DNA of 37,866 nucleotides from Rubripirellula sp. (lineage in GTDB: Bacteria > Planctomycetota > Planctomycetia > Pirellulales > Pirellulaceae). The stretch covers positions 1 through 37,866 of the forward strand of contig JAAXJB010000104.1 of NCBI GenBank assembly GCA_012270065.1. Direction: 5' to 3'. Positions within the stretch are counted from its first letter, which is position 1, and every line of letters begins with the position of its first letter. The position numbers and the translations under genes were made by a program. Of the stretch, positions 1 to 8,898 are shown in pieces. A model generated the notes under the pieces. It was not told the origin of the DNA. It searched no databases and saw only the letters and a program-made list of their open reading frames with translations.

Positions 1-217
1 TGCAGTGACTTCTGCAGTGAACTGTGACACCTCGTGGTTTTTCCGTCCCGAGCGTTTGCGAATCAAGTGTTGATGCAAAATGCGACAAACGGATGTTCTT
101 TGCAGCCACGTCGAAACAACGGTTCCGTCCACCCGAACGCTGAAACATAGCTGTTTTAGAGAGGGCTTTGTCCGTTGAAGTGATGACTCAACTGAGCCAA
201 CGATCTGCGAAGAGGAT

Positions 218-3184
218 TTAAAGTCCCTCTTCCGAGAGCAGGCGAAGCGTATGATCGACGCGTTCTGCGTGTGCTTTGGGCTCAGCCCCAATTGCTTCGA
301 ATCCGTCCGAGATTGGAGACGGCAATTCGCCAGAGTTGTTTGACGATGGGTTGGTGTCTGAATTCACCGGAATGGCGTGTGGTTCAGACGCAGGGTTTTC
401 TCCAACTTCATCATCAAAATCTTTCGGGGTGAATTGTTCACCTTCGGGCGTGCCTTCACCATTACCCACCGTACCCGACGTAGCGAGCCGGTTGAGATGG
501 TTGAGTAATAGTAACGCGTCCAACGGGGTGACTACACCATCTTTGTTCACGTCGAGGTAGTGTTCAGCGATTTCCGGTGAAGTGGAACCAGGCCCATGAA
601 TGTTGATATGGTTGAGAATCAGGAGTGCATCACGGGCAGTGCTTTGCCCATTGTCATCCACATCGTATGGGTCATCGGTGTTGTGGTTAGGTGCCAGATT
701 TCTATGTACTTCAATGACGAATTCCCGGCTGATGCGTTGGAATTCAGACAGTGTATCGCTGACGCTGACGGTGAGGGAAATCTGATCCTGGTTGTTGCGA
801 TTCAGCATCTCGCTATCGCGTAGTTTGAGCAGAGAACCGGCGATTTCGAATCGTGAATCACTCACGGAAACCAAAAATCTGTCGCTGGCCGTTTTACCAT
901 CGACACTGATGGAACCGACAGGTGCTCCTCGAACCCATTCCATCACACTTTGAGCAGATAGTTGGATTGTCGTTGGCTGTTCTGCAATGTCGACAACGGT
1001 CACTCGGATGGGCGCGGTCAGGGTTTCACCCCCGGAGTCAACTGCGGTGACATTGACGAGGATCATTGACGTCTGTTCGTAGTCAAGCGATACCCCTTCG
1101 GCTAGATACAGATTGCCATCCAAGATTCGGAATCTCGCGTCATCTACTGTCAGAGAATGTGTGTCGTTGGCATCGGGATCGGATACCTCAATGCTGCAGA
1201 CGAGTGCGCCCACACTGTTTTCATCTACTTGTGCTGTGGCCGGCGAGATACCGTCAATGGGATCATTGGCATCCAAAATTGTGACTGAAACGCTGCTCTC
1301 AATCGTCGTGTCGGTTTCAACATCGGTTGCGGTAATGGTCAAGGAAATCGTCGGCTCAGTTTCAAAGTCCAAGCCACCGCCGACAAAGATCAGGTTGCCG
1401 TCATCGACGATAAAACGTGGATCATCCACGTTGATGATGTGCGGCATTCCACCCAAGCCGTCAGCATCAATGACCTCGATGTTCCCGATAATCTCATCGG
1501 CGAGCAGGTCTTCTGCAATGTCATCGATGTCACTGGAAATGCCAGTTGGTGAATCAGGTACGGATTCAACGAGAATGGTGATCGGTTCGGCCGGTGACAC
1601 GTCACGTCCGTCGTGGAGCGAAACGTCAACTGTGTCAAAGCCATGGAAATTGGCGTGTGGTGTATAACTGAACATGCCATCGACGCTGATGATCGCAACA
1701 CCATTCCCGGCAGGACCACGCTGAATAACGACGTATTCGTTGGTTTCGGCATCGCTTGAGTGTGCCAACGCTGCAGGTGCAAGTCTCAGGAAGCCACGAT
1801 CTTCCTGTGTGGTGAAGATGGGAGCTGCAGGGTCATAACTTGGTGCGGTATTCGCTCCATCAACTCCTATTCCAAACAGAACACTGTCGATATCGGCATT
1901 TCCGGAAACAGTGACTTTTTGAGCGTCCGCGCGACGCAATGCAATTTCTGCGATGCCGGCTGCTCCAAGCACCGTAACAGAATCACTCCGATCACCCAGT
2001 GCCAAGCTGCTGACTTGGCCGATGGTAGAAAGGTCAACGGCCATGTCCGCGATGATTGACCCGTCGCGAAGATCCAGAAGTTGCAGGCTGGAGGAGTTGG
2101 ATGAAAGAGAGAACAGAAGATCTCTGGCTCCATCGATCGCGATGGGGCCAGTCACATCAGGAAGTGTGTGCAGCGGAGCAAAGTTTGCGTCAGCATCGTA
2201 GATCCCCAAGCCACCGCCTTGAGTCCGCACGGCAATGATCCCAGCCGCATCGTCAAAAGCGAGAAGTTCGCTCGTCAGGGACGGCATTCCGTCAGAGTTG
2301 GAGATGAAAGATGCTGTGGAATTGCTCCACAGCGATAATTGGGTTCCCTCACTGCCCGACCAGGCAAATACTGATCTGTTCCCGCTGGACGCGACCACCC
2401 GGGCGTTGGCGGGAACGGTGTGAAGAACTTCTGATACGGTGATCGTTTCAGCATTGCTCGCATCGAGTTCGCGGATGGCGAGCAGGCTTTCCCCGGTTTC
2501 CGGAGAATTCGTCGGTTCAAGCAGTACGCCTCTTCCCGAGTTATCGATTGCCAAATCAGCCCATGAGATCGGTGTCTCGGACTGAGTCAAGTTAAGCGGG
2601 GTGCTGGTACCCGTTGCCGCATCCACTTGCCAAGTCGTTTCGCTGTTCGCCCCGCTTCCGATGACGAGCAGGTCACCGCCAGGCAGAGCTTGCATTTTGC
2701 TGAGTTGACTTCCGACAGCAACCTCGGAGGTAACCCCGGTATCCAGATTTCCAAACACCAATGACTGGTGAGTCAGGGCGATAGGGGTGCGATCAGCCGC
2801 TACGAGTTGCATGCCCCCGGTCAATTCCAAAACCGGCCCTTCCCTTGTGGCCAGCACTGGCGTTGTCTGATATTGGGTTTCTGTACCGTTGTACAGTCTT
2901 AGCTCGTAGGTACCGTCAGCGATGTCATCAAAGCGAAACTTGCCTTCAGCGTCAGCGAGGGCGTAGGGCTCGCCAGCATCAATTTCAGCGTTCTGGTTTG
3001 CGTCGATGTACACCAACCGGTGAGGAGCATCCAGATCTCCTGCATCGAGCCGAAAAGAGTGGTTGAGATCCTCGAAAACCGCCCCGGTGATCGCTGCCAA
3101 GACTCGGCGATCCCCCAAGTGTTCCACTAGTAGTCGGCGGCGGTGCCTTTTCCGCTTCTGTGATCTTTCCGAGGGTTTTACCAT
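218..3184 (-). CDS. Exported planctomycetal surface protein with SdrD-B-like, cadherin-like and dockerin-like repeats
   Basis: 988 residues, ATG at 3184 and TAA at 218-220. Residues 1-31 are a basic stretch ending in GDRRVLAA, the planctomycetal variant of the LEPR-type export/anchor N-terminus. Residues 32-100 resemble an SdrD B-like domain (ITGAVFEDLNHS, then a DGTYELRLYNG end). Residues about 125-430 are repetitive and beta-rich, perhaps a propeller. Residues 455-540 resemble a VCBS/tandem-95 Ig-like domain. Three cadherin-like repeats follow at about 548-645, 647-738 and 740-828. Residues 840-896 carry two EF-hand or dockerin-like loops (DVDDNGQSTARDALLILNH and DVNKDGVVTPLDALLLLNH). The last 90 residues are acidic and Ser/Pro-rich. 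Calcium-dependent adhesion or matrix binding outside the cell is inferred from these families; no catalytic motif is seen. It is transcribed away from the 3524 gene. Confidence 0.9.
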   Translation of the reverse strand: MVKPSERSQKRKRHRRRLLVEHLGDRRVLAAITGAVFEDLNHSFRLDAGDLDAPHRLVYIDANQNAEIDAGEPYALADAEGKFRFDDIADGTYELRLYNGTETQYQTTPVLATREGPVLELTGGMQLVAADRTPIALTHQSLVFGNLDTGVTSEVAVGSQLSKMQALPGGDLLVIGSGANSETTWQVDAATGTSTPLNLTQSETPISWADLAIDNSGRGVLLEPTNSPETGESLLAIRELDASNAETITVSEVLHTVPANARVVASSGNRSVFAWSGSEGTQLSLWSNSTASFISNSDGMPSLTSELLAFDDAAGIIAVRTQGGGLGIYDADANFAPLHTLPDVTGPIAIDGARDLLFSLSSNSSSLQLLDLRDGSIIADMAVDLSTIGQVSSLALGDRSDSVTVLGAAGIAEIALRRADAQKVTVSGNADIDSVLFGIGVDGANTAPSYDPAAPIFTTQEDRGFLRLAPAALAHSSDAETNEYVVIQRGPAGNGVAIISVDGMFSYTPHANFHGFDTVDVSLHDGRDVSPAEPITILVESVPDSPTGISSDIDDIAEDLLADEIIGNIEVIDADGLGGMPHIINVDDPRFIVDDGNLIFVGGGLDFETEPTISLTITATDVETDTTIESSVSVTILDANDPIDGISPATAQVDENSVGALVCSIEVSDPDANDTHSLTVDDARFRILDGNLYLAEGVSLDYEQTSMILVNVTAVDSGGETLTAPIRVTVVDIAEQPTTIQLSAQSVMEWVRGAPVGSISVDGKTASDRFLVSVSDSRFEIAGSLLKLRDSEMLNRNNQDQISLTVSVSDTLSEFQRISREFVIEVHRNLAPNHNTDDPYDVDDNGQSTARDALLILNHINIHGPGSTSPEIAEHYLDVNKDGVVTPLDALLLLNHLNRLATSGTVGNGEGTPEGEQFTPKDFDDEVGENPASEPHAIPVNSDTNPSSNNSGELPSPISDGFEAIGAEPKAHAERVDHTLRLLSEEGL

Positions 3185-3523
3185 CGTGTTTTATTGGTCT
3201 TGAGGCGGAAAATCAGGGGCACTTTGCGGAAGTCTTAAGGGCTTGGACGATCCTGATTACGACTGGTTCCCTCCTGCCCGGAAAATTCCCGGAAAAGGCC
3301 AGGCTTCAGTCGGTTGATTGACAAGAAAAGACGCCCAAATGTTGCGCGAACCGTCTATCATACGCAGAGGGGGATGTCCTGGGTACGAACTTCTATTGCG
3401 AAGTAAGGAAATTCATGCCCAAAATCTCCCGGTTTTTGCGGATTGCACTCGCAAACGCTGTATAAAGCACTGGTTCCTGACAACCAACGACGACTCCGAT
3501 CCCTTTTCTGAGACTTGAATCGC
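3185..3523. other. Divergent intergenic region, 339 bp
   Basis: This gap separates the leftward surface-protein gene from the rightward Met/acid-rich protein gene and must hold both promoters. A TTGACA at 3318-3323 and a TATAAA at 3461-3466 are present, but neither has a correctly spaced partner, so I do not call a promoter. A short direct repeat of CCCGGAAAA lies near 3279-3297. No gene is supported. Confidence 0.5.
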
Positions 3524-5431
3524 ATGCCTGTTTTTCGAACCTTGACCCGGAATTCTGTGCCCAACTGTCCTGCACAGGCATCTCGCCCGAATCTGCTGCA
3601 GAAACTGTGTCTGGCATTGTTTGGGTTTACTCTCGCGGTCAGCATCAGCGGAATGGTCTCGGCACAGCGGCCAGCCAGTCCCCAGAGCCCACAGAGTCCG
3701 CAGAGCCCACAGTCCGGCGGAGCCGGCTATCCCGGAGCATCCGGATACGGTGAAGAAATGATGGAGGGTGATGAGGACATGGATGACGAAGGGATGAGCG
3801 AAGAAGATTATGGGTCCGGTCGAGGGTATGGCGGGGACGAAGGCATGGATGAGGACATGGACGACATGATGGATGATTTTGGAGATGATGGCTCCGGTTA
3901 TGGCGGGGGAGGTTACGGGAGTGCTGGCGGTTACGGCGGTGGCGGTCGGGGCACTGGATCACGAGCCTTGCTCTCTTCCCCACAAGCTGATGCCATGGAT
4001 GTGTATGGCGCTACTTTTGCATCCTTGAGGGATCAGTTGAGTTTCTCGCCGTTATTTGCACCCGCCCAAGTCGCTCCTGTGGAGTCGGGACCGTTTCTTG
4101 GAAGGGAGGCAGAAGATGCCTTCAAAGCGGGCAATCCTCTGCTGGCCTTGGCCCTGATGTTTGGGCACATGTCCGTTGAAGAGCGCGATGCGTTGGTGGC
4201 TTTGCAGACAGTCAAATACAACGCCCTGCTTCGCCGGCCTGTTTGGAACATTCGATGGGGGGTTTCCTTGTCGGTGCGTGGCGATATCACGGGCGATCCT
4301 CAGCCAATCAAGGAGGGTGCCTCCTCACAGCGTCGTCGTTCGGGGGCCGGCGGGGCGAATTTTGCCGGACCTGGAGCGGGTCGAGGCGGAGGTCTCAATG
4401 CTGGTGGGTTCGATTCGGGCGATGGTTTTCCCGGTGGAGGGCAACTGGGTGGCCTGATCGAAGATGAAGGAATGTATGAGGGCATGGAGGACGGCATGGA
4501 GATGGGCGATGAGATGGGCATGGAAGGCATGGCACAGGGGTACGGACGAGGTACCGGCCGACAACAGCAAAACGCTGCGGCAGCAGCACCCTCCATCCCA
4601 GCGCGGGAGATGCTGAGTGAGCAAGCACGGGTTGTGTTTGATAAAAATCTTGGACTTGTGGCTTCAGTTGTTGGCGACGAATTGAGAAAACGATTTGAGC
4701 AGGGCGCGTTCGGTCCACTTTTCGCCACAGTGACTGCACCAACTCCTCCCGTTGATGGTAATGGAGCTGCGGGGAACGCCGGTGCGAACTCGTCTCATGT
4801 GGTTGGCAGTTCTGTCAACGATTTGCTGATGGATGCGGGGCAGTCGATGCCCATGTGGCAACCGGGGGTCATTTTCCTGGGTGAGGCACCTGTTGCAGAT
4901 ATCATGCAGAATGCCAGAGCAGCTCAGGTCGACCTGTTGCTCCATTTCGACATCAGCCTGAACGCTGGTAACAATGACTATGTCAAAAATACGTCGCGGT
5001 GCCGGTTGATGAACGTCGCGACCGGCAAACAGCTCATTGTGTCCAAAGGCATGTCAAATTCCGAAGTTACCCAGGTGACCAGAGCAGGACGCCAGACAGA
5101 GCGGGATTACGTGATGAGTCAGTTGAGTCCCGTTTTGAACTTCATTGATCGAGAGGCGACGGTGTCCGACCTGCCACCATTGACCCCGGAAATTGCAAGA
5201 CGCCGAGTGGAAGCACTTGTTGGAAGTCCGCAATCGCGATCTTTGCGAACTCTTGCTGAAGTAAGAATGTATCAGGCGAAGAATCTGCTCACGGCAGAAG
5301 AAGTTGAAGTGGTATTTGACATTGTTGGGGGACCGGATGGGCTATTGATGCTCCATGGACCACAGCTTGAAAAGCTTGAAATGGCCCGGCAGTGGGCGCT
5401 TCAGAGTCTGCCGAAATTCGAGTCCCGTTAG
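3524..5431 (+). CDS. Exported protein of unknown function with Met/Asp/Glu-rich and Gly-rich blocks
   Basis: 635 residues from the ATG at 3524; an in-frame TTG at 3515 is a less likely start. A signal peptide is clear (hydrophobic LCLALFGFTLAVSISG, cleavage near VSAQ, about residue 47). Four SPQ units follow, then an acidic methionine-rich block at about 77-122 with Gly/Tyr runs. Residues 145-250 look folded and mixed in composition. A second Gly-rich and Met/Glu-rich block lies at about 290-345 (GMYEGMEDGMEMGDEMGMEG). Residues 360-635 form a soluble alpha/beta-like region. I recognise no named domain. The spaced Met and acidic residues could bind soft metal ions or calcium, or be a flexible linker; that is inference. 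It converges with the MoxR gene, with a hairpin between them. Similar low-complexity exported proteins are common in planctomycetes. Confidence 0.8.
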   Translation: MPVFRTLTRNSVPNCPAQASRPNLLQKLCLALFGFTLAVSISGMVSAQRPASPQSPQSPQSPQSGGAGYPGASGYGEEMMEGDEDMDDEGMSEEDYGSGRGYGGDEGMDEDMDDMMDDFGDDGSGYGGGGYGSAGGYGGGGRGTGSRALLSSPQADAMDVYGATFASLRDQLSFSPLFAPAQVAPVESGPFLGREAEDAFKAGNPLLALALMFGHMSVEERDALVALQTVKYNALLRRPVWNIRWGVSLSVRGDITGDPQPIKEGASSQRRRSGAGGANFAGPGAGRGGGLNAGGFDSGDGFPGGGQLGGLIEDEGMYEGMEDGMEMGDEMGMEGMAQGYGRGTGRQQQNAAAAAPSIPAREMLSEQARVVFDKNLGLVASVVGDELRKRFEQGAFGPLFATVTAPTPPVDGNGAAGNAGANSSHVVGSSVNDLLMDAGQSMPMWQPGVIFLGEAPVADIMQNARAAQVDLLLHFDISLNAGNNDYVKNTSRCRLMNVATGKQLIVSKGMSNSEVTQVTRAGRQTERDYVMSQLSPVLNFIDREATVSDLPPLTPEIARRRVEALVGSPQSRSLRTLAEVRMYQAKNLLTAEEVEVVFDIVGGPDGLLMLHGPQLEKLEMARQWALQSLPKFESR

Positions 5432-5438
5432 GGACGTT

Positions 5439-5463
5439 TGAAGGGGAATCGGGCTCCCCTTCA
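5439..5463. terminator. Hairpin between convergent genes
   Basis: Perfect 9-bp arms TGAAGGGGA and TCCCCTTCA enclose a 7-nt loop, 8 bp after the stop codon at 5431. It lies between the convergent 3524-5431 gene and the MoxR gene. There is no long T-run on either side, so terminator function is probable rather than certain. Confidence 0.6.
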
Positions 5464-5589
5464 CACGTGAACAGGTTGTCATTTTTGGCCGGTGCTATGC
5501 TGCGTTCTGCAGATCTTGTAACGCCGTTGGCAAGTGAATCGTCAGTTGCGATCACCTGTCCAGTACCTGAGCGACTGTGGGAACCCGTT

Positions 5590-6630
5590 TCAATCCCGTG
5601 GCACTTCAATGCCGCGAAGAAGTTCTCCCAGTTCCTCGTCGTTGCTCCGCCCTTCGATTTCTGCTTCGGCGGTGAGTTGAATCCTGTGTCGGAGAGTTGG
5701 AAGCGTGATGTCCACCACATCATCTGGTGTCGCGAAATCGCGTCCACTGAATGCTGCGAGGACTCGAGCCGACTGCATCAAGGCAAGGCCCGCACGCGGT
5801 GATGCACCAATATGAAACGCAGGCCATGTGCGCGTTGCACGAACGATTCGATTGATGTAATCAATCAAGCTGTCTTCCATCCTCACCTGTGAACACAAAT
5901 CAATCATTTCCAGTAATTGAGTTGGTGAGGTGACCGTGTTTACCTCGGTCAACAAACGCTGGTTGAGATCTACCTGCTGACTGTGCAGTTTCAGAATCTT
6001 GATTTCTTCACTTGCAGAAGGGTACTCGACCTTGAGCAGAAACATGAAACGGTCAAGTTGCGCTTCAGGCAGATTGTAAGTTCCCTCGCTTTCAAGTGGA
6101 TTCTGCGTTGCCATGACTAGAAACGGCTTTGGCACTTCGTGGCTCGTTCCGTCAATGGTGACTCTGAATTCCTGCATGATTTCCAGCAGTGCAGCATGTG
6201 TCTTTGCAGGCGATCGGTTGATTTCATCGGCAAGCAGAAACTGCGTGAATACCGGCCCCGGGCGAAAGCGGAACTCCGATTTTTGCATGTCATAAACCGG
6301 TGCGCCAGTGATGTCCGATGGCATCAAGTCAGCAGTGAACTGGATTCTTCCACACTCACAGCCCAAAACGCGACCCAATGTTCGTACGAACAAAGTCTTT
6401 CCAAGTCCAGGTACAGACTCAATCAACACATGCCCGCCAGCAAATAGAGCCGTGAGACTGCCGAGGATCAACTCTTGTTGGCCCACAAAAAGTTTTCCGA
6501 TTTCACCGGCAATTTCTTCATATAGCTCCTTTACCGGAGCAAATTTTTCTGATGTCACGGTCTTCGGATTTGGCACCAGTGTGCCATCAATCTGGGATTC
6601 TGGAGGTGTATTACTCAATTTTTTTACCAT
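5590..6630 (-). CDS. MoxR-family AAA+ ATPase
   Basis: 346 residues from the ATG at 6630; an in-frame GTG at 6654 would add eight residues. MoxR ATPases act as chaperone-like remodelers, often of VWA-domain or membrane partners. Visible motifs are Walker A VPGLGKT (73-79), Walker B LLADE ending at E136, sensor-1 Asn in MATQNP (N177) and the arginine finger in EAQLDRF (R194), followed by the helical lid. Length is typical for the family. It is the last gene of a six-gene leftward operon, and its start lies inside the end of the DUF4350 gene (20-nt overlap), suggesting translational coupling. MoxR is commonly followed by a DUF58/VWA gene; here the next gene is convergent and unrelated, so any such partner must be encoded elsewhere. 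Confidence 0.95.
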   Translation of the reverse strand: MVKKLSNTPPESQIDGTLVPNPKTVTSEKFAPVKELYEEIAGEIGKLFVGQQELILGSLTALFAGGHVLIESVPGLGKTLFVRTLGRVLGCECGRIQFTADLMPSDITGAPVYDMQKSEFRFRPGPVFTQFLLADEINRSPAKTHAALLEIMQEFRVTIDGTSHEVPKPFLVMATQNPLESEGTYNLPEAQLDRFMFLLKVEYPSASEEIKILKLHSQQVDLNQRLLTEVNTVTSPTQLLEMIDLCSQVRMEDSLIDYINRIVRATRTWPAFHIGASPRAGLALMQSARVLAAFSGRDFATPDDVVDITLPTLRHRIQLTAEAEIEGRSNDEELGELLRGIEVPRD

Positions 6631-8008
6631 CAGTCTGTGAGTTTGCCGATTCACTCATCCCCGGGGAAGGTAACGATGAGTCCTGTGAATTGTTTGGCCT
6701 GGATTGGGATTCTGATTGCTCTGCCTGTTCCGTAGATGGATTCGATTGGGCACGTTTGGCCAATCCGCCAGGCTGAACTGTACGTGCAGCAGGCGAGGCG
6801 TCGGAGCCCAATTCTTTGATGATCCAGGGGCCAGAGGTTTCACCACGGATACGTTGCATGTAATCACTGATTTTTCTGCGTGCATACTGTTTCCCCCCCA
6901 CGTTGTTCATGAGTGCGGCGACAGCGTTCAGGTTATCGCCAAAGTTGCCCTTTGACTGGTACATGATACGTCGAGGGCGGCCGAAAATGGGCCACAGAGC
7001 AATGCAGATAATCAAGCCGAGAAACATGCCATGCATCGTTAGAAGGCTGACAGGCCATACTGTCAAGAACTCCATGCCACGAGCAATTTGTACACCATCG
7101 TCTGATGAACTGACCGCCAATGGCATGCCGTTGTTGTTCAGAAAACCTGCGTTCAAGTCAGACGTCTTGAGCGAAACCGCATCTTGTATGATTCTGTCCG
7201 CCAGAAGCTGGTTTGGACGCTGCGTCAGGCCAAAATTTGACAGGAGTGAGCCTGCGGATACCACGATGATTTTTGAATTATTCCATGACGCAGCTTTGAT
7301 TTCTGCAACGTAGGTGGTGCCATTTCCAGTCTGCAGGAGCGATTGGAAATTTGCATTCAAGGGCGGTGTTTGGCCGCCGGTTTTTGTTTTTCCCTGCTTG
7401 CCTTTCGCTACACCGTTTTCCAGTGGCGTCCAAGGTGCTTCGCTCGTTTGATTGCTATCGTTCGCCGTTGTCCACGGTCCTGAGGAGGCTTTGATTTTTT
7501 CCGGCTTACTCAGGTGATTGACCGAGAACCACTTGTAGGAAGGTTGATAACGGCCATACGACAGTTTGACCATTCGCTCTGTCCGACTTTTGGCGGCACG
7601 TCGTCTGTATTCCAGACGCTTTTCAGCCGGCGCCAATGGCCTGGTTTTCTCCCAGTATTCGACTTCGCAGCCATTGTCAGGTGCGATGTATATGAGCAGG
7701 CGGTTGCCAGTTTTTAGCCACGAATCGATCCAGTTGACTGCTTCCGGATTGAGGGGGTTTAAGTTTTGCGGAGCCCATACCAGAATATCTGTGTCTTTTT
7801 TCAGGCGGTCGGTCAGTCGTACGACGTCGCGGTCTGCGATTCCGGAATTCTCCATCGCTAGACGAAAGGTACCGTAGCCATTGATGCTTGAGTAAGCCGA
7901 ACTGCCACTGGTTCTACCGTACTCGGTGGTCAGTTCTGAGCATCCTCCACCGAAAGTTATACATGCCGCCGCTGCAAGGATCAGGCATCGCTGGGAAGTC
8001 ACATTCAT
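6611..8008 (-). CDS. DUF4350-domain lipoprotein with one C-terminal membrane helix
   Basis: 465 residues, ATG at 8008, overlapping the upstream DUF4129 gene by the four bases ATGA. The N-terminus is a lipoprotein signal with its Cys at 23 (ITFGGGC). Residues about 40-110 match the DUF4350 pattern: a small Rossmann-like unit (NGYGTFRLAMENSGI, then DILVWAPQNLNPLNPEAVNW and LLIYIAP). A Gly-rich, Lys-rich stretch spans 195-215. Residues 220-280 include a second conserved piece (KIIVVSAGSLLSNFGL). One membrane helix spans about 317-342, followed by a basic, Ser/Gln-rich cytoplasmic tail. DUF4350 proteins recur beside MoxR, DUF4129 and SpoIIM genes; their biochemical role is unknown. I infer an envelope subunit served by the MoxR ATPase. 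Confidence 0.85.
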   Translation of the reverse strand: MNVTSQRCLILAAAACITFGGGCSELTTEYGRTSGSSAYSSINGYGTFRLAMENSGIADRDVVRLTDRLKKDTDILVWAPQNLNPLNPEAVNWIDSWLKTGNRLLIYIAPDNGCEVEYWEKTRPLAPAEKRLEYRRRAAKSRTERMVKLSYGRYQPSYKWFSVNHLSKPEKIKASSGPWTTANDSNQTSEAPWTPLENGVAKGKQGKTKTGGQTPPLNANFQSLLQTGNGTTYVAEIKAASWNNSKIIVVSAGSLLSNFGLTQRPNQLLADRIIQDAVSLKTSDLNAGFLNNNGMPLAVSSSDDGVQIARGMEFLTVWPVSLLTMHGMFLGLIICIALWPIFGRPRRIMYQSKGNFGDNLNAVAALMNNVGGKQYARRKISDYMQRIRGETSGPWIIKELGSDASPAARTVQPGGLAKRAQSNPSTEQAEQSESQSRPNNSQDSSLPSPGMSESANSQTDGKKIE

Positions 8009-8898
8009 GCTGCTTCTCCTTGGCTCTGCTGAAGTCCAGTTTCCAGTTGTTCATTGGCACGCCACATGGTCGCGAATTCGCTTTGCGTTATTTTGTGGCG
8101 ACCGAAGTAGGATCTTTCAAAAAACTCAATGGTGACGGTGAGGCATTTTGCTGCGTCCGGATTGACCGCACGAGTCTCCCTGATGTACCTGCGATTGGTC
8201 TTGCCCCGGTTCAGCCGGAGTGCTCCATAGCCATCGAGAAGTAACAATTGGTGGGCGAATAGCAGGATGATTGCCTGGTCGTATTCGCCGGACTGCATCA
8301 GACGCTGAGCCTCGGATCTCAGATTGACATCAGTGCGGCGCAGTTCTTCTGGCAGTTGTTGCATGCGTTCGATTGTCTGTTCGCCGGGATTTGCTCTTAT
8401 GGCAGAGTTCTCTTTCCGTTTTCCGACATCGACCTTTTTCAGATCTGCCCGGGAAAGCACGTAATAGATCGCACCGATACCAGCAACGACAATCAGTCCA
8501 AGTGTCAGCCAGCCCAGTAAATTCATGAAGTTGAGTCCGCTGCCGAATAACCCGGTTCCAGTGCCTGCGGTGTTGCCATTGTTGGTTGCCGGCGTCGCAG
8601 GTGCCTTTGCCTTCGTGTTTTTAGGCTTGCTCACGGCCTTTGGCTTGGGGAGCCAGCGGCTGTCACGGTTGTCCGTGTCATCTGCTTCGGGATTCACTTC
8701 AATCGGTGTCAGACTGTTCTTTTCCGCGTCAAACCAGGGTGTCGTCTGCAGGGCATTTGAGATCGGAGAATCCGCGTCTGACGGCAGTTCCTTTTGCTGA
8801 CCCCAAATGCTTGGAACCCATGCGAACCAGCATGCAAACACAAGGAACAGGCGATGAGTTCGGGCGAGCTGTGTGCAGCCCATTGCGGGTGGTGTCAT
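8005..8898 (-). CDS. DUF4129-domain membrane protein
   Basis: 297 residues, ATG at 8898, in ATGA overlap with both neighbours. A signal peptide or first helix spans about 15-33 (FLVFACWFAWVPSIWGQ). A polar, Pro/Lys-rich extracytoplasmic region follows (35-115), then one strong membrane helix at about 125-147. The cytoplasmic DUF4129 region covers about 190-280, with the typical AQRLMQSGEYDQAIILLFAH and a later NRRYIRE segment. In transglutaminase-containing homologues DUF4129 forms the C-terminal tail; here it is separate, and no transglutaminase gene is present in the cluster. Role inferred: scaffold subunit of the MoxR-linked membrane complex. Confidence 0.85.
   Translation of the reverse strand: MTPPAMGCTQLARTHRLFLVFACWFAWVPSIWGQQKELPSDADSPISNALQTTPWFDAEKNSLTPIEVNPEADDTDNRDSRWLPKPKAVSKPKNTKAKAPATPATNNGNTAGTGTGLFGSGLNFMNLLGWLTLGLIVVAGIGAIYYVLSRADLKKVDVGKRKENSAIRANPGEQTIERMQQLPEELRRTDVNLRSEAQRLMQSGEYDQAIILLFAHQLLLLDGYGALRLNRGKTNRRYIRETRAVNPDAAKCLTVTIEFFERSYFGRHKITQSEFATMWRANEQLETGLQQSQGEAA

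Noticed and set aside
1-217. Possible gene end or RNA gene at the left edge
   Set aside because: No open frame with family likeness, no tRNA-like fold and only a short TGCAGTGA direct repeat were seen.
1113-1667. 184-codon rightward frame inside the surface-protein gene
   Set aside because: Ser/Thr/Val-rich mirror of the cadherin-like repeats on the other strand; not a real gene.
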